DNA of 64,000 bases from Pseudomonas sp. HS6 (GCF_023375815.1 NZ_CP067412.1:6014001-6078000); one strand, 5' to 3'; counted from the first letter of the stretch, positions 49,587-59,599 are shown. The notes: a model not told the origin generated them from the sequence alone. Program-made: numbers and translations.

Positions 49587-50939
49587 ATGCGTTCGCCCCT
49601 GTTCAAGGCTCTACCTTTCGCACTCGCCGCGTCTTTTGCTCAAGCACAATCCTTACCGGAAGCCATGCAACAGGCACTGGATGTCCATCCGGAAATCCAG
49701 GCAGGGGTCAACAGTCGATTGGCTGCGGATTATCAGTTAAAGGCTGCCAAAGGTGGATACCTGCCGAAGGTCGATCTGCTCGGCGGTTATGGCCGTGAAG
49801 GCACCGACAGCGTTACTACCCGCGCCAACGGCGGCGGCAATCACTGGGAAACCCTGAACCGCTCCGAGTCGAGTCTGCGCCTGTCGCAAATGGTTTTTGA
49901 CGGTTTTGCGACGTCCAGCGAAGTCGGGCGTCAACAAGCCACCGTCAACTCTCGCGCCTATTCCTTGCTTGGTACTTCGGAGCGCACCGCGCTGACCGTG
50001 GCTCAGGTTTATCTGGATGTGCTGACCCGTCGCGAATTCGTGCGCCTGGCCGACGAGAACCTCAAGAGCCACCAGCGCATCTATGACCAGATCCAGTTGC
50101 GCACCCAGCGCGGCGTCGGCAGCGGTGCGGACCTCGACCAGGCCGAAGCGCGGATGGCCCAGGCCCGCAACAACCTGATCACCGAGCAGACCAATCTCGC
50201 CGACTCGGAAACCAACTTCCTCAGCGCTGTCGGCCAGATGCCCGATCAGTTGGAGCGTCCGGCACCGTTCATGGCGATGATGCCGGCCAACCTCAACGAA
50301 GCGCGCACGCAGATGCTGGAAAACAGCCCGATCCTGCGCTCGGCCGAGTCCGATATCGCCGCAGCCGAGAAGCAGTACGAAACCGCCAAGTCGACCTTCT
50401 ACCCACGCTTCGACGCCGAGCTGGGCCGCACCGCCGACAACGACCTCGACGGCCAGAACGGTCACAACAATGAATGGCAGGCGATGTTGCGCATGCGCTT
50501 CAACCTGTACTCCGGCGGCAGCAACAAGGCTGATCTGGAATCCAAGTCCTACCTGTCGAACCAGGCACTGGACATCCGCAACAACGCCCTGCGTCAGTTG
50601 AATGAAGAACTGGGCCTGGCCTGGAACGCCCTGAACAACGCCAACGCCCAGGTGCCGATCGCTCAGCAGTACGTTGATCACAGCACCGCAGTGCGCACCG
50701 CTTACCAGCGTCAGTTCAGCCTCGGCGAACGAACCCTGCTGGATTTGCTCGACAGTGAAAACGAACTGTTCACCGCTTCGCGCCGTCTGGCCGAGATCAA
50801 AAACATTCAGTTATTTACTCAGTATCGAATCAAGGCGACCATGGGCGAGTTGCTCAAGAGCCAGGGAGTGGTCGCACCGATGGCATCCGTTGTGCAGAAC
50901 GACGTGAAGCCCAAGGTCCAACTGCCCGGGATGAATTGA
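49587..50939 (+). CDS. TolC-family outer membrane factor (LapE/MapE type)
   Basis: The 450-residue protein has a signal peptide (MRSPLFKALPFALAASFAQA) and the two TolC halves with long helices (about 20-230 and 235-430). It would form the outer-membrane channel for adhesin export with the next two gene products. ATG 49587 is preferred to the upstream in-frame start because it begins the signal peptide. The genes form an operon: ABC transporter 34 bases after, then adaptor. Confidence 0.9.
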   Translation: MRSPLFKALPFALAASFAQAQSLPEAMQQALDVHPEIQAGVNSRLAADYQLKAAKGGYLPKVDLLGGYGREGTDSVTTRANGGGNHWETLNRSESSLRLSQMVFDGFATSSEVGRQQATVNSRAYSLLGTSERTALTVAQVYLDVLTRREFVRLADENLKSHQRIYDQIQLRTQRGVGSGADLDQAEARMAQARNNLITEQTNLADSETNFLSAVGQMPDQLERPAPFMAMMPANLNEARTQMLENSPILRSAESDIAAAEKQYETAKSTFYPRFDAELGRTADNDLDGQNGHNNEWQAMLRMRFNLYSGGSNKADLESKSYLSNQALDIRNNALRQLNEELGLAWNALNNANAQVPIAQQYVDHSTAVRTAYQRQFSLGERTLLDLLDSENELFTASRRLAEIKNIQLFTQYRIKATMGELLKSQGVVAPMASVVQNDVKPKVQLPGMN

Positions 50940-50973
50940 GTTGTCCCTTTTCAACTGTTAAAGAGTGTCGAGC

Positions 50974-53130
50974 GTGGAATCAGAAGTCAGTCGAGTTCAT
51001 CTCAGTCATGATCCACGCGCGTTGCACGACGATCCGTTACTGGATGGTCTGCTCGCCCTTTGCATGCTGCACCAGAAACCCGCCAGCGCGGCGATGCTGA
51101 CCACCGGTCTGCCGCTGCCCAAGCAACGCCTGAGTGTCGAGCTGCTGCCCCGTGCGGCGGCGCGCGCCGGGCTGCAGGGGCGGGTGCTGCAACGCAAGCT
51201 GGAAGAGATTCCCGCCATCGCCATGCCGGCGCTGTTGCTGCTCAAGGATGGCCGCAGCGCTGTCCTGCTCGGCTGGCAGGGTGAGAACGAAGCCCGGGTG
51301 CTGCTCAGCGAAAGCGACGGCGGCGAGTCCCTCGTCAACCGTGAGCTGCTGAACGACGATTACCTCGGCAAAGTGTTCTTCGCCCAACCCCAACACAAAT
51401 TCGACGTCAACCACGGCACGCTGATTCCGCGCGCCCGCTCGTGGTTCCGCGACACCCTCAAGCGTTCGCGCTGGCTGTACGTTGACGCCATCGCCGCCAG
51501 TTTCCTGATCAACATCATCGCCATGGCCGCGCCGCTGTTCGTGATGAACGTCTACGATCGCGTAGTGCCGAACCAGGCCGAAGCGACCCTGTGGGTCCTC
51601 GCGCTGGGCATCACCGGCGCCTACATCTTCGACCTGATCCTCAAGAGCCTGCGCAGCCTGTGCCTGGATCTGGCGGGCAAGAAAACCGACCTGATCATCT
51701 CCGCCACGCTGTTCGAACGTATCGTCGGCATGGCCATGAAGTACCGGCCGGCGCGGGTCGGCAGCTTTGCCCAGAACATCCACGAGTTTCAAAGCCTGCG
51801 CGACTTCCTCGCCTCGCTGACCCTGACCAGCCTGATCGACCTGCCGTTCACCATTTTGATCTTCATCGTCATCGCCATTCTCGGCGGGCATCTGGTGTGG
51901 ATTCCGGTGCTGGCCTTCCCGATTGCGCTGCTGATCGGCTACGCACTGCAAAAGCCGCTGGTGGCAACCATGGAACGCACCATGGCGCTGGGTGCCGAGC
52001 GTCAATCGAGCCTGATCGAAACCCTCGCCGGCCTCGACGCGGTGAAGGTCAACAACGCCGAAAGCGAACGCCAGTACCAGTGGGAACAAACCATCGGCAC
52101 CCTCAGCCGCCTCGAACTGCGGGTGAAAATGCTCTCCGGCCTGGCGATGAACATCACCCTGCTGATCCAGCAACTGGCCGGTGTGATCATGATCGTCTTT
52201 GGCGTGTACCAGATCATCGCCGGCAACCTGAGCATGGGCGGTCTGATTGCCTGCTACATGCTCAGTGGCCGCGCACTGAGCCCGCTGGCGTCACTGTCCG
52301 GTCTGCTGACCCGTTATCAGCAGGCGCGGGTGACCATGACCTCGGTCGACCAGATGATGGAGCTGCCGCAAGAGCGCAATTTCGAAGAGCGCCCGCTGAG
52401 CCGCAAGGTCCTGCAAGGCGCCATCGAATGCCGTCAGCTCAACTTCACCTACCCGGATCAACAGAACCCGGCGTTGAAGAACATCAACCTGGTGATCCGT
52501 CCCGGAGAGAAGATCGGCATCATCGGCCGCAGTGGTTCGGGCAAGAGCTCGCTGGCCAAACTGCTGGTCGGCCTGTATCAGCCGGACGACGGCGCGCTGC
52601 TGGTGGACGGCGTCGACATCCGTCAGATCGACGTCAGCGAGCTGCGCTACAACATCGGCTACGTGCCCCAGGACATCCAGTTGCTGGCCGGCACTCTGCG
52701 CGACAACCTGATTTCCGGCGCTCGTTACGTCGAGGACGAACTGGTGCTGCAAGCCGCCGAACTGGCCGGCGTGCATGAATTCGCCCGCCTACATCCGCAG
52801 GGTTATGAACTGCAAGTCGGCGAGCGCGGACAGAACCTGTCCGGCGGCCAGCGGCAGAACGTCGCCCTGGCCCGGGCGCTATTGCTCAATCCGCCGATCC
52901 TGCTTCTCGACGAACCGACCAGTGCCATGGACAACACCGGCGAAGAACGCCTCAAGCAACGCCTGGCTGCAGTCGTTGAAAACAAAACCGTGGTGCTGGT
53001 GACGCACCGGGCATCGCTGCTGTCGCTGGTGGATCGTCTGCTGGTGATCGACCGCGGGCAGATTCTCGCCGATGGCCCGAAAGCCGCCGTGATGGAAGCG
53101 TTGAAGAAGGGGCAGATCAGTGTTGCTTAA
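50974..53130 (+). CDS. Type I secretion ABC transporter (LapB/MapB type)
   Basis: The 718-residue protein has a C39-peptidase-like domain without catalytic function (about 20-135), six membrane helices (about 165-440) and an ATPase (Walker A GRSGSGKSSLAK near 514, signature LSGGQRQNVALARALL near 623, Walker B ILLLDEPTSAMD). It drives adhesin export across the inner membrane. I chose GTG 50974 because AAAGAG at 50960-50965 gives good spacing; GTG 50965 overlaps that site. Confidence 0.92.
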   Translation: MESEVSRVHLSHDPRALHDDPLLDGLLALCMLHQKPASAAMLTTGLPLPKQRLSVELLPRAAARAGLQGRVLQRKLEEIPAIAMPALLLLKDGRSAVLLGWQGENEARVLLSESDGGESLVNRELLNDDYLGKVFFAQPQHKFDVNHGTLIPRARSWFRDTLKRSRWLYVDAIAASFLINIIAMAAPLFVMNVYDRVVPNQAEATLWVLALGITGAYIFDLILKSLRSLCLDLAGKKTDLIISATLFERIVGMAMKYRPARVGSFAQNIHEFQSLRDFLASLTLTSLIDLPFTILIFIVIAILGGHLVWIPVLAFPIALLIGYALQKPLVATMERTMALGAERQSSLIETLAGLDAVKVNNAESERQYQWEQTIGTLSRLELRVKMLSGLAMNITLLIQQLAGVIMIVFGVYQIIAGNLSMGGLIACYMLSGRALSPLASLSGLLTRYQQARVTMTSVDQMMELPQERNFEERPLSRKVLQGAIECRQLNFTYPDQQNPALKNINLVIRPGEKIGIIGRSGSGKSSLAKLLVGLYQPDDGALLVDGVDIRQIDVSELRYNIGYVPQDIQLLAGTLRDNLISGARYVEDELVLQAAELAGVHEFARLHPQGYELQVGERGQNLSGGQRQNVALARALLLNPPILLLDEPTSAMDNTGEERLKQRLAAVVENKTVVLVTHRASLLSLVDRLLVIDRGQILADGPKAAVMEALKKGQISVA

Positions 53131-54487
53131 GTCGGGTTTCAAGGATTCGATCCGTCGCTACTTCAAGGGCTCTGCCTCGTTGCAGGGCCAGCCGCTGCCA
53201 GAGGTCAACAAGGCCTTGATCGAGGATGCGCCACGCGTGGTGCGCCTGACGATCTGGGCAATCATCGGTTTCTTCGTGTTCCTGATGCTGTGGGCAAACT
53301 TCGCCGTGATCGATGAAGTGACCAAGGGCGACGGCAAGGCGATTCCCTCGTCGAAGATCCAGAAAATCCAGAACCTCGAGGGCGGGATCGTCTCCGAGCT
53401 GTTCGTCAAGGAAGGCCAGATCGTCGAGGCCGGCGCACCGTTGATTCGCCTGGATGACACGCGATTCGCTTCCAACGTCGGCGAAACCGAAGCGGATCGC
53501 TTGTCGATGCTGCTGCGGGTCGAGCGCCTGAGCGCCGAGGTCGATGACCGGCCGCTGAATTTCCCCGAGGACGTGCTCAAAGCCGTGCCGGGTCAGGCCA
53601 AGAGTGAAGAGTCGCTGTACGTCAGCCGTCGCCAGCAATTGCATGATGAAGTTGGCGGCTTGCAGGAACAATTGATCCAGCGCCAGCAAGAGTTGCGCGA
53701 GTTCACCTCGAAGCAGGCACAGTACCGCCAGCAACTCGGCCTGCAACGCCAGGAAATCAACATGTCTGAGCCGCTGGTGGCCCAGGGCGCGGTGTCGCCG
53801 GTGGAAGTGCTGCGGCTCAAACGTGCGGAAGTGGAAACCCGTGGTCAGCTTGATGCCACCACGCTGGCGATCCCGCGTGCCGAATCGGCGATCAAGGAAG
53901 TACAACGCAAGATCGACGAAACTCGCGGCAAATTCCGCAGCGAAGCTCTGACCCAGCTCAATGAGGCCCGCACCGACCTGAACAAGGCCCAGGCCACCGG
54001 CAAGGCGCTGGAAGACCGGGTCAGCCGTACGCTCGTCACTTCGCCGGTGCGGGGCATCGTCAACAAGATGCTGGTCAACACCATCGGCGGCGTGATTCAG
54101 CCGGGCAGCGATTTGCTGGAAATCGTGCCGCTGGACGACACCCTGCTGGTCGAAGCGAAGATCCGTCCGCAGGACATCGCGTTCCTGCATCCGGGCCAGG
54201 AAGCCACGGTGAAATTCACCGCGTATGACTACACCATCTACGGTGGCCTGAAGGCCAAGCTGGAACAGATCGGCGCCGACACCATCACCGACGAAGACAA
54301 GAAAACCACCTACTACATCATCAAGCTGCGCACTGATCGCAGTCACCTCGGCACAGATGAGAAGCCGTTGCTGATCATCCCGGGGATGGTGGCATCGGTG
54401 GACATCATCACCGGCAAGAAAACGGTGCTGAGCTACCTGCTCAAACCGATCATCCGGGCGCGGGCCGAGGCGTTGCACGAGCGCTAG
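53120..54487 (+). CDS. HlyD-family type I secretion adaptor (LapC/MapC type)
   Basis: The 455-residue protein has an N-terminal membrane helix (about 40-62), a lipoyl-like half near 75-110, a long coiled coil (about 150-300) and a C-terminal beta-barrel domain (about 310-440). It links the ABC transporter with the TolC-type channel. It starts GTG 53120 inside the end of the ABC gene (11-base overlap). No lapD or lapG gene follows. Confidence 0.92.
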   Translation: MLLKSGFKDSIRRYFKGSASLQGQPLPEVNKALIEDAPRVVRLTIWAIIGFFVFLMLWANFAVIDEVTKGDGKAIPSSKIQKIQNLEGGIVSELFVKEGQIVEAGAPLIRLDDTRFASNVGETEADRLSMLLRVERLSAEVDDRPLNFPEDVLKAVPGQAKSEESLYVSRRQQLHDEVGGLQEQLIQRQQELREFTSKQAQYRQQLGLQRQEINMSEPLVAQGAVSPVEVLRLKRAEVETRGQLDATTLAIPRAESAIKEVQRKIDETRGKFRSEALTQLNEARTDLNKAQATGKALEDRVSRTLVTSPVRGIVNKMLVNTIGGVIQPGSDLLEIVPLDDTLLVEAKIRPQDIAFLHPGQEATVKFTAYDYTIYGGLKAKLEQIGADTITDEDKKTTYYIIKLRTDRSHLGTDEKPLLIIPGMVASVDIITGKKTVLSYLLKPIIRARAEALHER

Positions 54488-54510
54488 ATCTTCATTGGCC
54501 TGACTGGCCC

Positions 54511-54603
54511 CATCGCGGGCAAGCCCGCTCCCACAGGGATCTCGATGGGAACACGATTGTGTGTTCGCAGTGGAGTCTGTGGGAGCTGGCTTGCCAGCGA
54601 TAG
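54511..54603. repeat. REP doublet downstream of the secretion genes
   Basis: A CATCGCGGGCAAGCCCGCTC unit and a later inverted CTGTGGGAGCTGGCTTGCCA unit are separated by about 45 bases, the usual REPIN arrangement in P. fluorescens. Confidence 0.82.
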
Positions 54604-54699
54604 CTTCAGTTTGAACACCACATCCCTGTCAGTAAGTGACACAAATGGTCACTCACCATCCAGTCCATTCCTAAACAATCGCCATATCGTTATTCGTTA

Positions 54700-54735
54700 A
54701 CAGTATTTAAATTCCGCTTCTTATAGCTATAAAGT
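54700..54735 (+). promoter_or_regulatory. AT-rich promoter element upstream of tauD-like gene
   Basis: The 370-base gap between lapC and the dioxygenase gene contains the REP doublet and, at 54690-54735, an AT-rich stretch with the palindrome TTATAGCTATAA (54721-54732). Similar stretches precede sulfonate-utilization genes controlled by CysB in Pseudomonas; that link is inference here. Confidence 0.4.
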
Positions 54736-54857
54736 CAGCCTCCTGCGTACCTGCCGACCAATCGGCGCGCCGCACGACACGAACCCACACGCAATCCAGC
54801 GTGAGTTTCAGATCGACGCGCGCGCCCTTGAGCGTGCCGTGCGTGGGAGATTGATTG

Positions 54858-55754
54858 ATGTCCGCAGCTACTGCTACCTCAAGCGCCGCGACTGTCGCGC
54901 CGCAAACCTTCGAGATCCGCCCGTTCAGCGGTGCCGTCGGCGCCGAAATCATCGGCCTCGACCTGACAGGTCCGGTCAACGAAGAGGATTTCGCCCGCAT
55001 CCACCGCGCGCACCTCGATCACCACGTCGTGGTGTTCCGCGACCAGCGCATCACCCCGCAACAACAGATCGATTTCAGCCGCCGCTTCGGTGTGTTGCAG
55101 ATCCACGTGCTCAAGCAATTCCTGCTAGCGAACCACCCGGAAATCCTCATCGTTTCCAACATCGTCGAAAACGGCCAGAACATTGGCCTCGGTGATGCCG
55201 GCAAATTCTGGCACTCGGACCTTTCCTATAAAGAGCTGCCGAGCCTCGGCTCGATGCTGCACGCCCAGGAGCTGCCGTCCGAAGGTGGCGACACCCTGTT
55301 CGCTGACATGCACAAAGCCTGGGACAGCCTGCCCGACGCGCTGCGCAAAGCCGTCGAAGGCCGCTCGGCTGCGCATTCCTACACCGCGCGCTACAGCGAA
55401 ACCAAATTCGAAGGGAACTGGCGCCCGACCCTGACCCCGGAGCAATTGGCTCAAGTCGCCGAGGTCGTGCACCCGGTTGTTCGCACCCACCCGGAAAACG
55501 GCCGCAAGGCGTTGTTCGTCAGTGAAGGCTTCACCACCCGCATCGTCGGCCTGCCGGAGGACGAGAGCAAGCAACTGCTCGACGAGCTCTACGCCCACAG
55601 CGTGCAGCCGCAGAACATCTATCGCCACCAATGGCAGCCCCACGACCTGGTGTTCTGGGACAACCGTTCGCTGATTCACCTTGCCGCCGGTTGCCCTGCG
55701 CACCTGCGCCGCAAGCTGTATCGCACCACCATCCAGGGCGACGCGCCTTTCTGA
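54858..55754 (+). CDS. TauD/TfdA-family alpha-ketoglutarate dioxygenase
   Basis: The 298-residue Fe(II)/2-oxoglutarate dioxygenase has the ligands H119, D121 (FWHSD) and H274 (SLIHL), with the 2-oxoglutarate-binding arginine near the C-terminus (KLYRTTIQG). It would oxidise a sulfonate, sulfate ester or related compound. The sulfur role is inferred from the ABC genes that follow. ATG 54858 has GGGAGA upstream. Confidence 0.88.
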   Translation: MSAATATSSAATVAPQTFEIRPFSGAVGAEIIGLDLTGPVNEEDFARIHRAHLDHHVVVFRDQRITPQQQIDFSRRFGVLQIHVLKQFLLANHPEILIVSNIVENGQNIGLGDAGKFWHSDLSYKELPSLGSMLHAQELPSEGGDTLFADMHKAWDSLPDALRKAVEGRSAAHSYTARYSETKFEGNWRPTLTPEQLAQVAEVVHPVVRTHPENGRKALFVSEGFTTRIVGLPEDESKQLLDELYAHSVQPQNIYRHQWQPHDLVFWDNRSLIHLAAGCPAHLRRKLYRTTIQGDAPF

Positions 55755-55772
55755 TTTGTCGGAGATCCGATC

Positions 55773-56798
55773 ATGTCCAAACGTCTTCCATTCGCACCGC
55801 TGGCGGCGGCCATCGGCCTCGGTTTCAGCCTGATCGCCGGCAGCCTGGTGGCGCCGACTGTGGCCCACGCCGAAGGTGAAATCCGCATCGCCGAGCAGTT
55901 CGGCATTGTCTATTTATTGCTCAATGTCGTGCGCGATCAGGGGCTGATCGAGAAGTACGGCAAGCAGGAAGGCCTCGACATCAAGGTCGACTGGACTCAG
56001 TTGTCGGGCGGCGCGGCGGTCAACGATGCGCTGCTTTCCGGTTCCATCGACATTGCCGGTGCCGGCGTCGGGCCGTTGCTGACCATCTGGGATCGCACCC
56101 ACGGCAAGCAGAACGTCAAAGCCGTGGCCTCGCTGGGCAACTTCCCGTACTACCTCGTCAGCAACAATCCCAAGGTCAAAACCATCGCCGACTTCACCGA
56201 GAAGGATCGCATCGCGGTGCCGGCGGTTGGCGTTTCCGTGCAGTCGCGCTTCTTGCAATACGCGGCGGCCAAGCAGTGGGGCGACAAGGAATTCAATCGC
56301 CTCGACAAGTACACCATCGCGGTTCCGCACCCGGACGCCACCGCTGCGCTGATTGCCGGCGGCACCGAGCTGACCGGGCATTTCTCCAACCCGCCGTTCC
56401 AGGATCAGGCGCTGCAGAATCCGAACGTACATGTGGTGCTCAATTCCTACGACATCCTCGGCCCGAACTCGCCAACGGTGCTGTTCGCCACCGAGAAATT
56501 CCGCAACGACAACCCGAAGACCTACAAGGCGTTTGTCGAAGCGCTGACCGAAGCCGCGCAATTTGCGCAGAACGATAAAGGCGCGGCGGCGGACACTTAT
56601 ATCCGCGTGACCAAGGCCAAGATCGACCGCGCCGAACTGCTGAAAATCATCGACAACCCGCAGTTCGAATTCAGCGTCACGCCGAAAAACACCTACCCGC
56701 TGGCCGAGTTCCTCTACCGCGTCGGCGCGATCAAGAACAAGCCTGAATCGTGGAAGGACTACTTCTTCCAGGACGCCAAACCGCTGCAAGGGAGCTGA
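55773..56798 (+). CDS. ABC transporter substrate-binding protein (NitT/TauT type)
   Basis: The 341-residue periplasmic protein has a signal peptide (first 32 residues, ending AHA-EG) and the sulfonate/nitrate/taurine-binding fold (GSIDIAGAGVGP and related motifs). It would deliver the substrate of the dioxygenase pathway to the ATPase/permease encoded next. Confidence 0.88.
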   Translation: MSKRLPFAPLAAAIGLGFSLIAGSLVAPTVAHAEGEIRIAEQFGIVYLLLNVVRDQGLIEKYGKQEGLDIKVDWTQLSGGAAVNDALLSGSIDIAGAGVGPLLTIWDRTHGKQNVKAVASLGNFPYYLVSNNPKVKTIADFTEKDRIAVPAVGVSVQSRFLQYAAAKQWGDKEFNRLDKYTIAVPHPDATAALIAGGTELTGHFSNPPFQDQALQNPNVHVVLNSYDILGPNSPTVLFATEKFRNDNPKTYKAFVEALTEAAQFAQNDKGAAADTYIRVTKAKIDRAELLKIIDNPQFEFSVTPKNTYPLAEFLYRVGAIKNKPESWKDYFFQDAKPLQGS

Positions 56799-56803
56799 TC
56801 GAC

Positions 56804-57664
56804 ATGAACGCCCCTTTGCAAGGCCACGCGGCCAGCAACCCGATCGTCACGGCGCAAGCGCTGCTGGCGGTCGACCATGTCAGCCTCGAATACCGCACGC
56901 CGCAGCGCGTCGTGCGGGCCACTCACCAGGTCAGTTTCGAAGTCGATCAGGAGGATCGCTTTGTGCTGCTCGGGCCGTCCGGTTGCGGTAAATCGACCTT
57001 GCTCAAAGCCGTCGCCGGGTTCATTGCGCCGTGCGAGGGCGAGATCCGTCTGCAAGGCCAGCGCGTCGATGCGCCGGGGCCGGACCGGATCGTGGTGTTT
57101 CAGGAGTTCGATCAACTGCCGCCGTGGAAAACCGTCAAACAGAACGTGATGTTTCCGCTGCTGGCTTCGCGCACGCTGAAGAAGAAGGAAGCCGAAGAGC
57201 GTGCGCTGCATTACCTGGAAAAGGTCGGTCTGGCGGCATTTGCCGATGCCTATCCGCACACTTTGTCTGGCGGCATGAAGGCTCGAGTGGCGATAGCCCG
57301 GGCGCTGGCGATGCAGCCGAAAATCCTGCTGATGGACGAACCGTTCGCCGCACTGGACGCCCTGACCCGGCGCAAGATGCAGGAGGAATTGCTGCTGCTC
57401 TGGGAGGAGGTGCGTTTTACCTTGCTGTTCGTCACTCACTCGATTGAAGAAGCGCTGGTGGTCGGCAATCGCATCCTGCTGCTGTCGCCGCATCCGGGGC
57501 GGGTGAGGGCGGAAGTGCACAGTCACCAATACGACCTGCAAAGCCTCGGCGGCGTGGCGTTCCAGGAGTCGGCGCGGCGTATTCATCGGCTGCTGTTCGA
57601 TGAAGGGCAGTCGCCGGAAACCGAGCGCGAGCACGATTTCAACGACATTCGCATCGCTTATTGA
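56804..57664 (+). CDS. ABC transporter ATPase (SsuB/TauB-like)
   Basis: The 286-residue ATPase has Walker A GPSGCGKSTLLKA near 55, signature LSGGMKARVAIARAL near 155 and Walker B ILLMDEPFAALD. It powers the sulfonate-type transporter. ATG 56804 lies 5 bases after the binding-protein stop. Confidence 0.9.
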   Translation: MNAPLQGHAASNPIVTAQALLAVDHVSLEYRTPQRVVRATHQVSFEVDQEDRFVLLGPSGCGKSTLLKAVAGFIAPCEGEIRLQGQRVDAPGPDRIVVFQEFDQLPPWKTVKQNVMFPLLASRTLKKKEAEERALHYLEKVGLAAFADAYPHTLSGGMKARVAIARALAMQPKILLMDEPFAALDALTRRKMQEELLLLWEEVRFTLLFVTHSIEEALVVGNRILLLSPHPGRVRAEVHSHQYDLQSLGGVAFQESARRIHRLLFDEGQSPETEREHDFNDIRIAY

Positions 57665-57684
57665 GCCACCCGGAGGATCGCCCG

Positions 57685-58551
57685 ATGAGCCATTCATCAT
57701 CTGTACGTCAAGAATTCGAAATCGAACTGCAGCCGCTGACCAGCGTGCCGGTGGAGCGCGAATTACCGCTGGGCCAGCGTCTGTGGCAACAGGGTTGGTT
57801 GCGCAAAAGCGTGATCCTGATTCTGCTCGCGGTGCTCTGGGAAGTGGTCGCCCGGGTACAGAACAATGATTTGTTGCTGCCAAGTTTCTTGCAGACCAGT
57901 TCTGCGCTGTATGACGGCCTGCTCAGCGGCGAACTGCTGGGCAAAGTATGGATTTCCCTTGTGGTGCTGCTCAAGGGGTATCTGATCGGCATCGTCCTGG
58001 CATTTGCCCTGACCACGCTGGCGGTTTCGACGCAGTTCGGCCGGGATCTGCTGAGCACCCTGACTTCGATGTTCAACCCGTTGCCGGCCATTGCGCTGCT
58101 ACCACTGGCGTTGTTGTGGTTTGGATTAGGGCAGAACAGCCTGATTTTCGTACTCGTGCATTCGGTGCTGTGGGCGCTGGCGCTGAACACTTATGCCGGG
58201 TTTCTCGGCGTCTCGGAAACCCTGCGCATGGCCGGGCGCAACTACGGTTTGAAAGGCATGCGCTTCGTGCTGTTCATCCTGATTCCGGCGGCGCTGCCGT
58301 CGATCCTCGCCGGGCTGAAAATCGGCTGGGCCTTCGCCTGGCGTACCCTGATCGCCGCCGAACTGGTGTTCGGTGCCACCAGCGGCAAGGGTGGCCTGGG
58401 CTGGTACATCTTCCAGAACCGCAACGAGCTGTACACCGACAAGGTGTTTGCCGGTCTGGCCGTGGTGATCCTCATCGGTTTGCTGGTGGAGAATCTGGTG
58501 TTCGACACGCTGGAGCGGGTGACGGTGAAGCGCTGGGGGATGCAGCGCTGA
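57685..58551 (+). CDS. ABC transporter permease (SsuC/TauC-like)
   Basis: The 288-residue permease has six to seven helices and the EAA-type loop (GVSETLRMAGRNYGLKG near 180). ATG 57685 follows GGAGGATCGC. It completes the four-gene tauD-SBP-ATPase-permease unit. Confidence 0.9.
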   Translation: MSHSSSVRQEFEIELQPLTSVPVERELPLGQRLWQQGWLRKSVILILLAVLWEVVARVQNNDLLLPSFLQTSSALYDGLLSGELLGKVWISLVVLLKGYLIGIVLAFALTTLAVSTQFGRDLLSTLTSMFNPLPAIALLPLALLWFGLGQNSLIFVLVHSVLWALALNTYAGFLGVSETLRMAGRNYGLKGMRFVLFILIPAALPSILAGLKIGWAFAWRTLIAAELVFGATSGKGGLGWYIFQNRNELYTDKVFAGLAVVILIGLLVENLVFDTLERVTVKRWGMQR

Positions 58552-58569
58552 TGGGTTAAGGCTTGTTTT

Positions 58570-59538
58570 ATGTTGGTATTTCAATGCTTAAGTTTTATGG
58601 CTGGAGGCCGTTATAGGTGCATTGAAATCCACATTGAAAAAGGAATTTCTTCTTTGGCCAGAGAAGAGTTTGAATCGAATACGAATGCAGATAAACCCAA
58701 TGTCGTAGGTTGGGTTTTGACGCTGTCGTTTTTTCTTTATGTTACAAGCCTCGTCATATCCTCAAATGATCTGCTGACACCGGGTTGGGTTTTAGCCGTA
58801 ACGTGTGCTTCGATGATTGTGGCCATATTTGGCGTCGTAATTCTGATCGAACAAAAGATTCTGAGACACTTCGGTAATTACGCAGTCTCCGCTTTTTTCT
58901 GGACGATACTCCTTGGCGCAGCCACCTACTTTGCCAAAATGAAGGCGGTAAGTGATATCAACAGTATTTTTCCCTTTGATGCGTCAGCCCTGCCGATGAC
59001 GTTAGTGGCCGGTACTGTTATTCAACTGTCGATTTTTCTGTTTTGGCCCCTGGTCACCTGTGCAGCTGTCACCGCAATCTATTTTTTCTTCAAAATACGA
59101 GACAGCGAGTTTTGGTCCGAGACACATAAAAATCCGTTGGCAGTTATTTTTTCTGCCGCACTGATTTTTTTCATGACAGGCATGAGCGCGTTTTACGTTA
59201 ACCATTTTTTCTCGGAGACCAAGCGACTACATATCCTGTACAGAGTCGCCCATGCGGCCGATTTCAGTTCGAATTTCAATTGCGCTGGAGTTGATCCACA
59301 GCAATACCACGTTTTGTTTGTGGGGCCGGAGCAGCGTCGTATCTCAATTGCAGGAATTATTCCGGAAACTTTCCTTTATTTCGGTCCTCGTGTTGCTGAC
59401 ATCGTGCAAGAAGTGACGCTTCCAAGTAAGGAGAGTCTTGAGTTACAAGACTGTTTGCCAAGGATAGCCGAGACCACTGATCCTCTCGCAGAGCGCATCA
59501 ACGAATTGCATTTTGAAATCAAGCCGATCAACAACTGA
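58570..59538 (+). CDS. Conserved-looking membrane protein, function unknown, AT-rich
   Basis: I do not recognise this 322-residue protein. It has about five membrane helices (roughly 47-65, 72-92, 104-120, 142-175, 190-212), followed by a soluble domain (about 215-322) probably outside the membrane. Its AT content is well above that of its neighbours, a sign of recent acquisition. ATG 58570 has AAGG nearby; ATG 58597 and TTG 58654 (RBS AAAAAGGA) are other possible starts. It lies 18 bases after the permease but need not share its promoter. Confidence 0.75.
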   Translation: MLVFQCLSFMAGGRYRCIEIHIEKGISSLAREEFESNTNADKPNVVGWVLTLSFFLYVTSLVISSNDLLTPGWVLAVTCASMIVAIFGVVILIEQKILRHFGNYAVSAFFWTILLGAATYFAKMKAVSDINSIFPFDASALPMTLVAGTVIQLSIFLFWPLVTCAAVTAIYFFFKIRDSEFWSETHKNPLAVIFSAALIFFMTGMSAFYVNHFFSETKRLHILYRVAHAADFSSNFNCAGVDPQQYHVLFVGPEQRRISIAGIIPETFLYFGPRVADIVQEVTLPSKESLELQDCLPRIAETTDPLAERINELHFEIKPINN

Positions 59539-59599
59539 GGGCGCACACCTCTGCTAGCATTGCGTGCGAATCAATCCTGATCGGTCACGAGTGCTCAGC

